NCBI RefSeq assembly: GCF_004793545.1
Contig: NZ_SRYA01000014.1
Span: 42,871 to 106,870, forward strand
Direction: 5' to 3'
DNA: 64,000 nt
From: Petralouisia muris
GTDB taxonomy: Bacteria; Bacillota; Clostridia; Lachnospirales; Lachnospiraceae
Position 1 is the first letter of the stretch. Every line of letters begins with the position of its first letter. The position numbers and the translations under genes were made by a program. A model generated the notes under the pieces. The model had not been told where the DNA came from, searched no databases, and was given only the letters and a program-made list of their open reading frames with translations. Shown one piece after another: positions 33,983-41,978 of this stretch.

Positions 33983-34846
33983 ATGATTGAACTTTATCTG
34001 CTGGAACAATTACTGGCATTTTCAGAATACGGAACTCTTTCTGCCGCATCAAAACATCTGCATATTTCGCAGCCCGCTCTGACCCATTCCATGCAGAAGC
34101 TGGAAGAACTTATGGAAGTGAAATTATTTGAAAGGCAGAAAAACAGGATTACCCTGAATGAAACGGGAAAACTGGCAGTGGAATATGGGAAAAAAGTGTT
34201 GGATCAGGAGAAAGAGATGATAGAACAGATCCGTCTGTTTGACAAAAGCAGTCGTACCATTACCCTGGGGGCCTGTGCGCCCGTTCCGGTTTGGGATATG
34301 GTGCCTCTGCTTTCACAGATTTACAGCGGGCTGACAATCTCATCTGAAATAAGAAATCGGGATGAGGAACTTCTGGAAGGATTAGAAAAAAATAAATATC
34401 AGTTGGTTATTCTTCATGAAAAGCCTTCAAACGGGGAGATTTATGTTCAGGCATACGGAAAAGAACGCTTATTTCTTTCTGTTCCTGAGGGACATCCTTT
34501 GGCAGAGCGGTCGGAAATTTATCTTAGTGATATAGACGGACAGAATCTGTTGTTGTATACAGAAATCGGATTCTGGTATGAGCTGTGCAGGCAGAAACTT
34601 CCCAATGCCCATTTTCTTATGATGAGCGAGCATGACGCCTTTGGAGAAGTTGCAGGGAGCGGAGCATTTCCATCGTTTGTGTCTGATGTATTGATGAGAA
34701 GGGATCCTAACAATAGTCTGATGGAAAAGAAGATCATTCCTATTTTGGATAATGAGGTAAATGTCACTTATTATTGCGTTTGCAGATATTCTGACCGGAA
34801 GAAGTTTGAACCTCTGTATCGCAGACTGGGAAGTTATAAAATCTAA
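33983..34846 (+). CDS. LysR-family transcriptional regulator
   Basis: 287 residues behind AGGAGGTGGAAC. The winged helix-turn-helix is typical: YGTLSAASKHLHISQPALTH, then a linker helix with LEELMEVKLFERQKNRITLNETG. The remaining 190 residues are a periplasmic-binding-like effector domain (TITLGACAPVPVWDMVPLLSQ, ERLFLSVPEGHPLAER). It is transcribed away from the reductase gene, the classical arrangement in which the regulator controls both itself and its divergent neighbour. Confidence 0.9.
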   Translation: MIELYLLEQLLAFSEYGTLSAASKHLHISQPALTHSMQKLEELMEVKLFERQKNRITLNETGKLAVEYGKKVLDQEKEMIEQIRLFDKSSRTITLGACAPVPVWDMVPLLSQIYSGLTISSEIRNRDEELLEGLEKNKYQLVILHEKPSNGEIYVQAYGKERLFLSVPEGHPLAERSEIYLSDIDGQNLLLYTEIGFWYELCRQKLPNAHFLMMSEHDAFGEVAGSGAFPSFVSDVLMRRDPNNSLMEKKIIPILDNEVNVTYYCVCRYSDRKKFEPLYRRLGSYKI

Positions 34847-34953
34847 CATAAATTATATGATACAAATTATAGAATTTGGTTGTGTTCTCACATAATAAAA
34901 GGTTTAAGGAAAGGAATATGGTGCTTAAATTATTTGCATCATGATTGAAGTGG

Positions 34954-36126
34954 ATGAAGAAAGATTATAATCTATATTATTCTAGTAGAATTATAAGCGG
35001 AATAGGAGATGCGTTGCAGGATATAGCAGTAATTACAATAATTGCGCTATTTACTAATTCAGCGGCTATTTCTGGACTTGTTGTTGCATCAAATGCATTG
35101 GTAAGAATTATATGTTCTCTTTTTGCAATTAGTAACACGTATGTGAAAGATTGTAGGAGGGTTCTGACATATTTAAATTATTTATATGCACTTATTACAG
35201 GTTTGTTTTATGTATTTTTAATATTTGATACTCCATTATTAGTATTGAAAATAAGTGTTGTATCTTATGAAACAATATGTAGTTTAATATATACTTTTTA
35301 TAAAATATATCAAGACATGATAGTAAAGGAAGTGTCAGATAACAATGAAAAAATTGCAAGGTTGTATGCTACGGACAATGTAATAAAAGTTTCAACTTCA
35401 CTTATATCAACAATTTTACTAATTATTATGTCTTATAAAGGATTTTTAGTTATAAATGCAATATCTTTCTTGATTTCTGGAGTTATTGTGTCTAAGTTAA
35501 AAGTTGATATGTCAACGAATAAGACACAGCTAAAGAAGAGTGGGCATTTTAAAATAATAAATAATATCAAGGGATTTCGTGAAAAATATTTATCTGTATT
35601 TAAGATTGTAATTTTGAGCGCTATTCTTTCTTTCTTTTTTGCATCTTATGCTGTATTGCTTCAGAAGGCGATAAAGATTTTTGAAATTGATATAAAATAT
35701 ATTGGTATTTTAAATGGTATATATTATGTCGTGTCAATTTTATTGTCCTATGGAGCTGGTTATATAGATGTTAAGAACATAAAGAAGGTTTCTTTACCAG
35801 TCTTAGGAATAGGATTGTTATTCTCAGCACTTTGCTTAACAAATTATAAGTGGATTATTGTTGCTTTTATACTGCTTGTTTATCCTATTATTGGAGCTGG
35901 TTATAATACGGTAGTTCAAATATACTTTCAAAATGAAACATGTAGAGATGATATTCCTGTTCTAAAAGGTATTTATAATATTGTTTGTGGAATAAGCATC
36001 CTATTGTCAGGCTTTTTAACTCCGCTGTTGGTTGCGGATATAAATGTTTTTTTCGTTGCAATGTCTTTACTTTTTATATTCTCAATTATCTATTTGTTTG
36101 TATTAAAGATTTACCTAAATCAGTGA
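34954..36126 (+). CDS. MFS-type efflux transporter (AT-rich, probably acquired)
   Basis: 390 residues from ATG 34954; a TTG three codons earlier (34945) is also in frame, and neither has a strong ribosome site. About ten to twelve hydrophobic helices (for example AVITIIALFTNSAAISGLVVA, GLFYVFLIFD, VILSAILSFFFASYAVLL). The layout matches macrolide-efflux-like and peptide self-immunity MFS members (MefA or bacteriocin exporter type), but the substrate cannot be told. The gene is clearly more AT-rich, with many ATA and TTA codons, than its neighbours, which supports horizontal acquisition. It is followed by gene debris. Confidence 0.7.
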   Translation: MKKDYNLYYSSRIISGIGDALQDIAVITIIALFTNSAAISGLVVASNALVRIICSLFAISNTYVKDCRRVLTYLNYLYALITGLFYVFLIFDTPLLVLKISVVSYETICSLIYTFYKIYQDMIVKEVSDNNEKIARLYATDNVIKVSTSLISTILLIIMSYKGFLVINAISFLISGVIVSKLKVDMSTNKTQLKKSGHFKIINNIKGFREKYLSVFKIVILSAILSFFFASYAVLLQKAIKIFEIDIKYIGILNGIYYVVSILLSYGAGYIDVKNIKKVSLPVLGIGLLFSALCLTNYKWIIVAFILLVYPIIGAGYNTVVQIYFQNETCRDDIPVLKGIYNIVCGISILLSGFLTPLLVADINVFFVAMSLLFIFSIIYLFVLKIYLNQ

Positions 36127-36398
36127 AACTCAACTGCCTTGAAGATGGATGGGTTCATGGGAATCAGCGCACTGACGATAGGAGTTTCGTTTTTTACCCT
36201 GGTTCGTTCTCTGCCATTGGGCAACTGGTATACAAATTTTCTCCAATCAACAGGATTATACGATATTTTAAATTTCCCAATCCTGATTACGTCGGAGCTT
36301 CGGGAATTTTCCTCGCGATGATTGTTGGGTTCCGTTTCCAAATATATCATAACTACTTTCAGGGCTTGTCCTAACATTGAAGCTGTTTCCAGATCCAA
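36120..36398 (-). CDS. short uncharacterised open frame or gene remnant
   Basis: A minus-strand frame of 92 codons beginning at TTG (MDLETASMLGQAL) and ending VEFH. The frame is open for ten more codons upstream, then meets TAA. The protein is not repetitive and includes KFKISYNPVDWRKFVYQLPNG. I do not recognise it. No clear ribosome site or promoter precedes it, and it lies in a debris region, so it may be a fragment of a longer ancestral gene and not an expressed protein. Confidence 0.25.
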   Translation of the reverse strand: MDLETASMLGQALKVVMIYLETEPNNHREENSRSSDVIRIGKFKISYNPVDWRKFVYQLPNGRERTRVKNETPIVSALIPMNPSIFKAVEFH

Positions 36399-36594
36399 GG
36401 AATCTGTGCTATAGTACAGATCCTGCTGTGCTTCTTCTTATGCCCGTCTCCTTTCTCCTTTATTTTACATCAGCAGTATACGGAAAACAAGTGAAGAATT
36501 TTATTCGTCACTGCTGTTTTTGATTGTTACGTTTCCCAACTCCGTGAAAAGTAACCGAAAATTTCAAAGCCGTTCAGAGCCAGAAGGACTGTCC

Positions 36595-36623
36595 TTGACT
36601 GGAAGAAAGCCGTTTGCTATAAT
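36595..36623 (+). promoter_or_regulatory. strong sigma-A-type promoter before a broken gene
   Basis: TTGACT (36595-36600), 17 bases, TATAAT (36618-36623). The downstream ATG at 36636 follows within 13 bases and has no ribosome site. This promoter either belongs to the degraded gene fragment or gives a long-leader transcript reaching prfB. Confidence 0.65.
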
Positions 36624-36635
36624 AAAAATCATAAA

Positions 36636-36857
36636 ATGGAGAAGGGCAGCTATACAGGAAGTCTTTCCAAGTCATTTAAAATCAATCCCAGAGCCCCGAA
36701 AATCACAAGTCTTAAGGCCATGAAAAAAGGATTTATCATAATATGGAAAAAGCAGACTGCCAAAGAGAGTTCTGGTTATCAGGTTCAGTGGAGCAGAACC
36801 TACAAAACAGTTTGGAAAAGAATTACTATTCTTCCTGGTCTGCCGCAAAGAAAGTAA
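36636..36857 (+). pseudogene. fragment of a fibronectin type III-like surface protein
   Basis: A 73-codon frame. Residues about 18-62 read PRAPKITSLKAMKKGFIIIW then KKQTAKESSGYQVQWS. This matches the fibronectin-like repeats of many clostridial surface proteins (pattern P..I..LK..KKG..V.WKK....GYQVQ.S). Only one unit remains, without signal peptide, flanking repeats or ribosome site, and the sequence breaks off after LPGLPQRK. This looks like a remnant of a larger secreted protein. Confidence 0.55.
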
Positions 36858-36894
36858 CAGCAAAGCAATAACCAGACAATAACTCTCAAGGAAA

Positions 36895-36923
36895 TTGACG
36901 ATATCTCAGGAAACCCGTATAAT
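36895..36923 (+). promoter_or_regulatory. prfB promoter
   Basis: TTGACG (36895-36900), 17-base spacer, TATAAT (36918-36923), 42 bases before the prfB ATG. Good sigma-A-type match at the right distance. Confidence 0.7.
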
Positions 36924-36965
36924 ATTCCTTGAGCATATATTATATTTTAGAAAGAAGGTGACACA

Positions 36966-38076
36966 ATGGTAGAATTAGACCAGTTCAAAACAACTTTGAA
37001 CGCTTGCAAAGAACCATTAGTGGAAGTGAGGGATTCACTTTAACCTGGCAAATAAAGAAAAGAAGATCCAGGAATTAGAACGGGAAATGGAAGCCCCGGA
37101 TTTTTGGGACAACACCGAGCTTTCCCAGGTAAAAATGAAAGAACTGAAAAGCTTAAAGGATGATGTGGAGACATACGCCAGGCTTTTGGGCCAGTACGAG
37201 GATATTGAAACACTGCTGGAAATGGGCTATGAAGAAAACGACGCCTCCCTGATCCCGGAAATCGAAGAAGCTTTACAGGAATTTCAAGAAACTTTTGAAA
37301 ATATCCGAATTAAAACGCTTTTGTCTGGAGAATACGATATGGAAAACGCCATTGTATCCCTTCATGCAGGGGCGGGCGGAACGGAATCCTGCGACTGGAA
37401 TTCCATGCTTTACCGGATGTACAAACGGTGGGCGGAAGATAAAGGATTTGATGTGGAAGTGCTGGATTCCCTGGACGGAGAAGAAGCGGGCATTAAATCC
37501 ATTACCTTTGAGGTGCGGGGAGAGAATGCCTACGGCTACCTGAAATCAGAAAAAGGCGTCCACCGTCTGGTGCGGATTTCTCCCTTCAATGCAGCAGGCA
37601 AGCGGCAGACGTCTTTTGCTTCCTGCGATGTGATGCCGGATATTGAAAAAGATCTGGATATTGAGATTAAGGACGATGAGCTGAGAATTGACACTTACCG
37701 TTCCAGCGGAGCCGGCGGTCAGCATATCAACAAAACTTCCTCGGCCATCCGCATTACCCATCTGCCCACCGGAATTGTGGTGCAGTGCCAAAACGAACGG
37801 TCCCAGCACATGAACAAAGACAAGGCCATGCAGATGTTAAAAGCCAAATTATATCTGTTAAAACAGGAAGAGAATGAGAAAAAAGCGGCAGATATCCGGG
37901 GAGAAGTGACGGAAATCGGATGGGGCAACCAGATCCGCTCCTATGTCATGCAGCCCTATACCATGGTAAAAGATCACCGAACCAATGCAGAGACTGGAAA
38001 CGTTGACAGCGTTATGGACGGAAAACTGGATTTGTTTATCAATGCTTATCTGAAGTGGAAAAGCATAGGAGGGTGA
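36966..38076 (+). CDS. prfB: peptide chain release factor 2, with programmed +1 frameshift
   Basis: Release factor 2 ends translation at UGA and UAA. The gene is read in two frames: 25 codons from ATG 36966 to CTT 37040, then +1 from AAC 37042 to the TGA at 38074-38076, giving 369 residues, the normal RF2 length. The reasons for joining are that the first part is RF2-like (MVELDQFKTTLNACK) and that the second begins LANKEKKIQELEREMEAPDFW, without a start at the beginning. SPF (in RISPFNAAG) is the stop-recognising tripeptide of RF2, and SGAGGQHINKT carries the catalytic GGQ. The in-frame stop at the shift is TAA, where nearly all other prfB genes have TGA. Confidence 0.95.
37029..37044 (+). 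promoter_or_regulatory. prfB +1 frameshift site with TAA stop
   Basis: The sequence AGG-GAT-TCA-CTT-TAA-C has the SD-like AGGG whose A lies nine bases before CTT, the same distance as in the E. coli site (AGGGGGTAT-CTT-TGA-C). Slippage of the Leu tRNA from CTT to TTT continues with AAC. The stop at 37041-37043 is TAA instead of TGA. UAA is also read by RF1, so feedback would depend on both factors and not on RF2 alone. Confidence 0.85.
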
Positions 38077-38081
38077 TGTGC

Positions 38082-38141
38082 ATGGAGGCATTACAGGATA
38101 TGACAGTGGAAGAAAAAGGAGATATGCTGTTAGAATTGTAG
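38082..38141 (+). CDS. tiny open frame after prfB, likely not a gene
   Basis: A 19-residue frame, ATG to TAG, with AGGAGGGTGATGTGC just before it, six bases after the prfB stop. The peptide (MEALQDMTVEEKGDMLLEL) could fold as a short helix. The ribosome site is good, which is why it is listed, but nothing shows it is kept by selection, and it may be a worn end of a longer gene. Confidence 0.2.
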   Translation: MEALQDMTVEEKGDMLLEL

Positions 38142-38190
38142 ATTAGCCAGATATCAGGCTCTGAGGTAAGGAAATACAGGAGGAATCAGA

Positions 38191-39510
38191 ATGGGAATTA
38201 TCAGAGCGGCAGTCCAGGCCGTATCCGGCGGGCTGGCAGACCAGTGGCTGGAAGTGTATGAGCCGGATGATATGGGAGAACGGACTGTCTTTACTCAAGG
38301 AGTAAAGACCAGAAAAGGGCAGAATACCAAAGGAAGCGGCGATACCGTAAGCAACGGTTCTGTCATCCATGTATACGACAACCAGTTTATGATGCTGGTG
38401 GACGGGGGAAAAGTGGTAGACTATACGGCAGAGCCGGGATATTACAAGGTGGACAATTCTTCCCTGCCGTCCCTGTTCAACGGACAATTAAAGGATACAG
38501 TGAAGGAATCCTTTCGCCGTGTTAAATTCGGCGGCCAAACGCCTACAAAGCAGAAAATATTTTATATCAACTTACAGGAGATTAAAGGAATTAAATTCGG
38601 AACCAGAAATCCTGTAAATTATTTTGATAACTTTTATAATGCGGAGCTGTTTTTAAGGGCTCACGGAACGTATTCTATCAAGATTACAGATCCCATCCGG
38701 TTTTATGGGGAAGTGATTCCAAGAAATGCCCGACAGGTGGAGATGGAAGATATCAATGGTCAATATCTTTCTGAATTTTTGGAAGCCCTGCAGTCTGCCA
38801 TTAATCAGATGTCCGCAGACGGAATCCGCATTTCCCATGTTGCTTCTAAGAGCAGAGAGCTTGGCAAATACATGGCGGACACTTTGGACGAAGATTGGAA
38901 CCGGATGCGGGGCATGGAGATCCAGGCAGTGGGAATTGCCAGCGTCTCCTATGATGAAAAATCTACAGAATTGATTAATATGCGCAACGAAGGCGCTATG
39001 CTCAGCGATCCTTCGGTGCGGGAAGGTTATATGCAGGGCCATGTGGCAAGGGGAATGGAGGCGGCAGGCTCCAACGCCAACGGCGCCATGGCCGGATTTA
39101 TGGGAATGGGTTTGGGTATGCAGGCCGGAGGCAGCGCTATGTCTGCGGCTTCCGCGGCCAATATGCAGCAAATGCAGATGCAGAATATGCAGCAGAATTC
39201 CAATATGCAGAACCAGAATACGGCGCAGTTTAAGCCAAATCAGAATATGCAGAATCCCTCTGCCGGATGGACCTGCGAATGCGGCGCCCAAAACAGCGGC
39301 AAATTCTGTTCCGAATGCGGAAAGCCCCAGCCGAAACAAACCGACCAGTGGACCTGTAGCTGCGGCCATGTGAACAGCGGCAAATTCTGTTCCGAATGCG
39401 GTGCGCCAAAACCCGCACAGCCCGGTGCATGGACCTGTGGGTGCGGAGCGGTAAACGAAGGCAAGTTCTGCTCGGAATGCGGGAAACCGGCCGGCACAGC
39501 AGCCCAATAA
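38191..39510 (+). CDS. SPFH-domain protein with three C-terminal zinc ribbons (YdjI/virion-core-like)
   Basis: 439 residues behind AGGAGGAATCAG. The first 290 residues form an SPFH/band-7 domain of the type annotated as virion core protein (LADQWLEVYEPDDMGERTVFT, GQTPTKQKIFYINLQEIKG, AELFLRAHGTYSIKI). There follow a Gln/Met-rich linker with repeated MQNMQQ, and three near-identical zinc ribbons of the form W-x-C-x-C-G-x(3)-x-x-G-K-F-C-S-E-C-G, each with two CxC/CxxC pairs. It forms a cluster with a zinc-ribbon membrane protein and a TPM-domain protein. In relatives such clusters are connected with envelope or lantibiotic stress; not proven here. Confidence 0.85.
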   Translation: MGIIRAAVQAVSGGLADQWLEVYEPDDMGERTVFTQGVKTRKGQNTKGSGDTVSNGSVIHVYDNQFMMLVDGGKVVDYTAEPGYYKVDNSSLPSLFNGQLKDTVKESFRRVKFGGQTPTKQKIFYINLQEIKGIKFGTRNPVNYFDNFYNAELFLRAHGTYSIKITDPIRFYGEVIPRNARQVEMEDINGQYLSEFLEALQSAINQMSADGIRISHVASKSRELGKYMADTLDEDWNRMRGMEIQAVGIASVSYDEKSTELINMRNEGAMLSDPSVREGYMQGHVARGMEAAGSNANGAMAGFMGMGLGMQAGGSAMSAASAANMQQMQMQNMQQNSNMQNQNTAQFKPNQNMQNPSAGWTCECGAQNSGKFCSECGKPQPKQTDQWTCSCGHVNSGKFCSECGAPKPAQPGAWTCGCGAVNEGKFCSECGKPAGTAAQ

Positions 39511-39542
39511 TTTGCGGCTTTTATCAGATAAGGAGAATACAA

Positions 39543-40589
39543 ATGGCAGTTGTCAGTTATAAATGTCCAAACTGTGACGGCGAGCTGGTATTTGATCCAA
39601 GGACGCAGAAGTACAGGTGTGAATACTGTGCTTCTGCGTTTTCTCAGGAAGAAATCAACCAGCTCCAGCCGGAAACAGAAGAAGAAAAACAGGAAAATAC
39701 CCGTGTTCCAGAAGGCGAAGAGGGCAGTGTTTATCACTGTCCAAGCTGCGGCGCCCAAATCGTCACAGAAGAAACCACAGCAGCGTCCTTCTGTTATTAT
39801 TGCCACAATCCGGTTGTTTTGTCAGGAAGGGTATCCGGAGAATTTCTGCCGGATAAAATCATTCCCTTTGCCATCGACCGGAAACAGGCGGTAGAAAAGT
39901 TTCTGGAATATGTACATCATAAAAAATTTGTGCCTAAAGCATTTTTTCATAAAAATCAGATTGAGAAAATTTCCGGCGTTTACTTTCCTTACTGGATGGC
40001 AGATATGGATATGGAAGGAGAACTGAAGGCGGAAGGCAGGAATGTGCGGGTGTGGCGCAGCGGCGATACAGAGTATACCGAGACGAAAGTTTACCGGGTG
40101 GAACGGGAAGAAGAAATTCATCTGGAGGATATTACCCGAAATGCCTTAAGGAAGGCAAACGGGAAACTGGCCCAGGGCGTCCTGCCCTATGATGTGAATC
40201 AGGTTCAGTCCTTTCAGATGAGTTATCTGTCCGGATTTCTGGCAGAAAAACGGGATATGGAACGGGCGGAACTGGAAAATGGGGTAAAAAGAGAAGCAGA
40301 GGAACACGGCAGGCAGCTTCTTCGGGAAACTGTGAAAGGATACAATTCCATATCTGTGAAAAACTGCCGTCTGAATTGCAGGAGAGAACACTGGGATTAT
40401 ATGATGCTTCCTGTGTGGACGGTCACTTATCCCGGCAGGGACGGCAAAGTGTATTATTATTCCATGAATGGGCAGAACGGTAAAGTATGCGGGGAACTTC
40501 CGATTGATTATAAAAAGGTGTGGGCAGTCAGCGGACTTGTGTCCCTGCTGGTATTTGCACTGGGACTGGTGGGAGGTTTTCTGATATGA
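39543..40589 (+). CDS. TFIIB-type zinc-ribbon membrane protein
   Basis: 348 residues from ATG 39543, with AAGGAG upstream; a longer frame starting upstream is shadow of the preceding gene. Two zinc ribbons lie in the first 90 residues (CPNCDGELVF...CEYCA, then CPSCGAQIV...CYYC). After the soluble middle (DKIIPFAIDRKQAVEKF, FPYWMADMDMEGELKAEGR) a single C-terminal helix (VWAVSGLVSLLVFALGLVGGFLI) anchors it. The stop overlaps the next start by four bases (ATGA). The pairing with the SPFH and TPM genes is common in Firmicutes. Confidence 0.75.
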   Translation: MAVVSYKCPNCDGELVFDPRTQKYRCEYCASAFSQEEINQLQPETEEEKQENTRVPEGEEGSVYHCPSCGAQIVTEETTAASFCYYCHNPVVLSGRVSGEFLPDKIIPFAIDRKQAVEKFLEYVHHKKFVPKAFFHKNQIEKISGVYFPYWMADMDMEGELKAEGRNVRVWRSGDTEYTETKVYRVEREEEIHLEDITRNALRKANGKLAQGVLPYDVNQVQSFQMSYLSGFLAEKRDMERAELENGVKREAEEHGRQLLRETVKGYNSISVKNCRLNCRREHWDYMMLPVWTVTYPGRDGKVYYYSMNGQNGKVCGELPIDYKKVWAVSGLVSLLVFALGLVGGFLI

Positions 40590-41419
40590 GGAAAAAAATA
40601 CATAGATTGGGGATGTTTCTGGCATTTGTGTTCTGCCTGCAGCTTTCTTTTTTTTCTGTACAGGCGCAGGAAAATATTCAGCTTGCAGATGACGCCAAAC
40701 TTTTAACGGAAGAAGAAGCAGCAGAAATTAATCAGCAGCTTGCAGAACTGGAAAAAAATACTGGATGGGACCTTATGGCTTACACGACGGGAGACGCTGG
40801 GAATATGAGCGCCAGGACTTACACCGAGACTTTTTTTGATGAACATACCACTTCGGATGACGGAATTATTTGCGGAATTGATATGGACAACCGGGAAATT
40901 GTAATCCGGGCTTTTGGAGAAGGCAGATATTACATCACCGACAGCAGAACAGAGCAAATTCTGGACGCAGGATATGATGACGTAAGTGATGAGCAGTACG
41001 GAAATGCTTTGAAAGCCATGCTGCGTGAGGTAAACCGTGTCCTTCAGGAAGAAAATCCAAAGGATAATTATCTTTATGATGAGGATACCGGCAAAGTGAC
41101 AAACTATCGTCAGGGACACCGGGGCTTGAGCAGACTGGAGATTTTGATAGCAGCTTTTGCAGCTCTTGCAGCAGGCGGCTTTACTGCAGGGGGAATTATT
41201 GGAAGATATCGTTTCAAATTGGGCGCTTATCAATATCCCATTGAAAAAAACGGCAGCGTCCGTCTTAGGAAAAAGGAAGACTATTTTGTCAATCAGTTTG
41301 TGACCCGCAGGCATATTCATAGGGAGAGCTCCAACGGCAGCAGCAGCGGCGGAGGGAAAAGTACGGTGCATGCAGGCGCCGGCGGGCGCAGTTCCAGCGG
41401 CGGCAGCAGAAAATTTTAA
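40586..41419 (+). CDS. TPM-domain secreted or membrane protein
   Basis: 277 residues. It starts at ATG 40586 inside the previous stop and has a signal peptide (RLGMFLAFVFCLQLSFFSVQA-type, cut near residue 28). The TPM domain covers about residues 35-165: DDAKLLTEEEAAEINQQLAEL, TGWDLMAYTTGD, DDGIICGIDMDNREIVI. A later hydrophobic helix (ILIAAFAALAAGGFTAGGIIG) and a Ser/Gly-rich tail (SSNGSSSGGG type) complete it. The family includes photosystem and envelope repair proteins, so a role in envelope maintenance is likely. Confidence 0.75.
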   Translation: MRKKIHRLGMFLAFVFCLQLSFFSVQAQENIQLADDAKLLTEEEAAEINQQLAELEKNTGWDLMAYTTGDAGNMSARTYTETFFDEHTTSDDGIICGIDMDNREIVIRAFGEGRYYITDSRTEQILDAGYDDVSDEQYGNALKAMLREVNRVLQEENPKDNYLYDEDTGKVTNYRQGHRGLSRLEILIAAFAALAAGGFTAGGIIGRYRFKLGAYQYPIEKNGSVRLRKKEDYFVNQFVTRRHIHRESSNGSSSGGGKSTVHAGAGGRSSSGGSRKF

Positions 41420-41426
41420 AAAGAGG

Positions 41427-41455
41427 TTGCATTTGGAAAATAAATATGCTAATAT
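41427..41455 (+). promoter_or_regulatory. weak promoter candidate before the ACT/hom operon
   Basis: TTGCAT (41427-41432), 17 bases, TAATAT (41450-41455), in a 99-base gap. The boxes match the consensus only partly. The gap is otherwise without structure. Confidence 0.3.
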
Positions 41456-41518
41456 CTTCCCTGTGACTACAGATGTTTTTGACAGACACACAGAAAAAGC
41501 AGCAGACCGGAGGAAATA

Positions 41519-41962
41519 ATGGAAGAAAAGACCAAATATTTTGTGCTGAAGAAAAAAGCTGTTCCGGAAGTTTTGCTGAAAGTGGTGGAGGCAAAGAGAC
41601 TTTTGGAATCAGAGCGGGCGGAATCAGTACAGGAAGCCACAGATATGGTGGGGATCAGCCGCAGCTCATTTTATAAGTATAAGGATGATATTTTCCCATT
41701 CCATGACAATGCCAGAGGGAAGACCATCACCATGGTAATACAGATGGATGACGAACCAGGGCTTTTGTCCCGGGTGCTTGGGATTGTGGCGGATTTTCAC
41801 GCTAATATCCTTACCATCCATCAAAGTATTCCGGTCAATGGGGTGGCGTCTTTGACCTTGAGCGTTGATGTGCTGCCAGATACGAAAAATGTGTCCCAGA
41901 TGGTGGAGAATATTGAGCAGCAGGAAGGGATTCATTATTTAAAAATATTAGCCAGAGAGTGA
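41519..41962 (+). CDS. ACT-domain regulator (UPF0735/PheB-like)
   Basis: 147 residues behind CGGAGGAAATA. The N-terminal third is a winged-helix-like region (SVQEATDMVGISRSSFYKYKDD), and the C-terminal part is an ACT domain (VIQMDDEPGLLSRVLGIVADFHANILTIHQS). ACT domains bind amino acids. In Firmicutes this protein is encoded just before homoserine dehydrogenase, as here, and is thought to couple threonine or phenylalanine supply to gene control. The next start is 17 bases downstream of its stop. Confidence 0.85.
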   Translation: MEEKTKYFVLKKKAVPEVLLKVVEAKRLLESERAESVQEATDMVGISRSSFYKYKDDIFPFHDNARGKTITMVIQMDDEPGLLSRVLGIVADFHANILTIHQSIPVNGVASLTLSVDVLPDTKNVSQMVENIEQQEGIHYLKILARE

Positions 41963-41978
41963 CAGAATGGAGGAAGTT

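Larger units (their letters stand above)
36127..36965. other. 839-base region with gene debris and prfB promoter
   Basis: No intact gene on either strand. It holds the minus-strand short frame at 36120-36398, a well-formed promoter at 36595-36623 followed by a broken fibronectin-like fragment, and the prfB promoter at 36895-36923. GC is closer to the surroundings than in the MFS gene, so this looks like remains of older local genes next to an inserted piece. Confidence 0.7.

Noticed and set aside
34941..34953. ATG at 34941 as the start of the MFS gene
   Set aside because: It is out of frame with the transporter; the in-frame choices are TTG 34945 and ATG 34954.
36966..37043. Separate 25-codon gene before prfB
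   Set aside because: It is the first part of prfB, joined through the known +1 frameshift with SD-like sequence and CTT slip codon.
38653..39507. Minus-strand frame of 284 codons in the SPFH gene
   Set aside because: Antisense to a gene with clear SPFH and zinc ribbon motifs; its sequence is only the complement of Cys/Gly-rich repeats.
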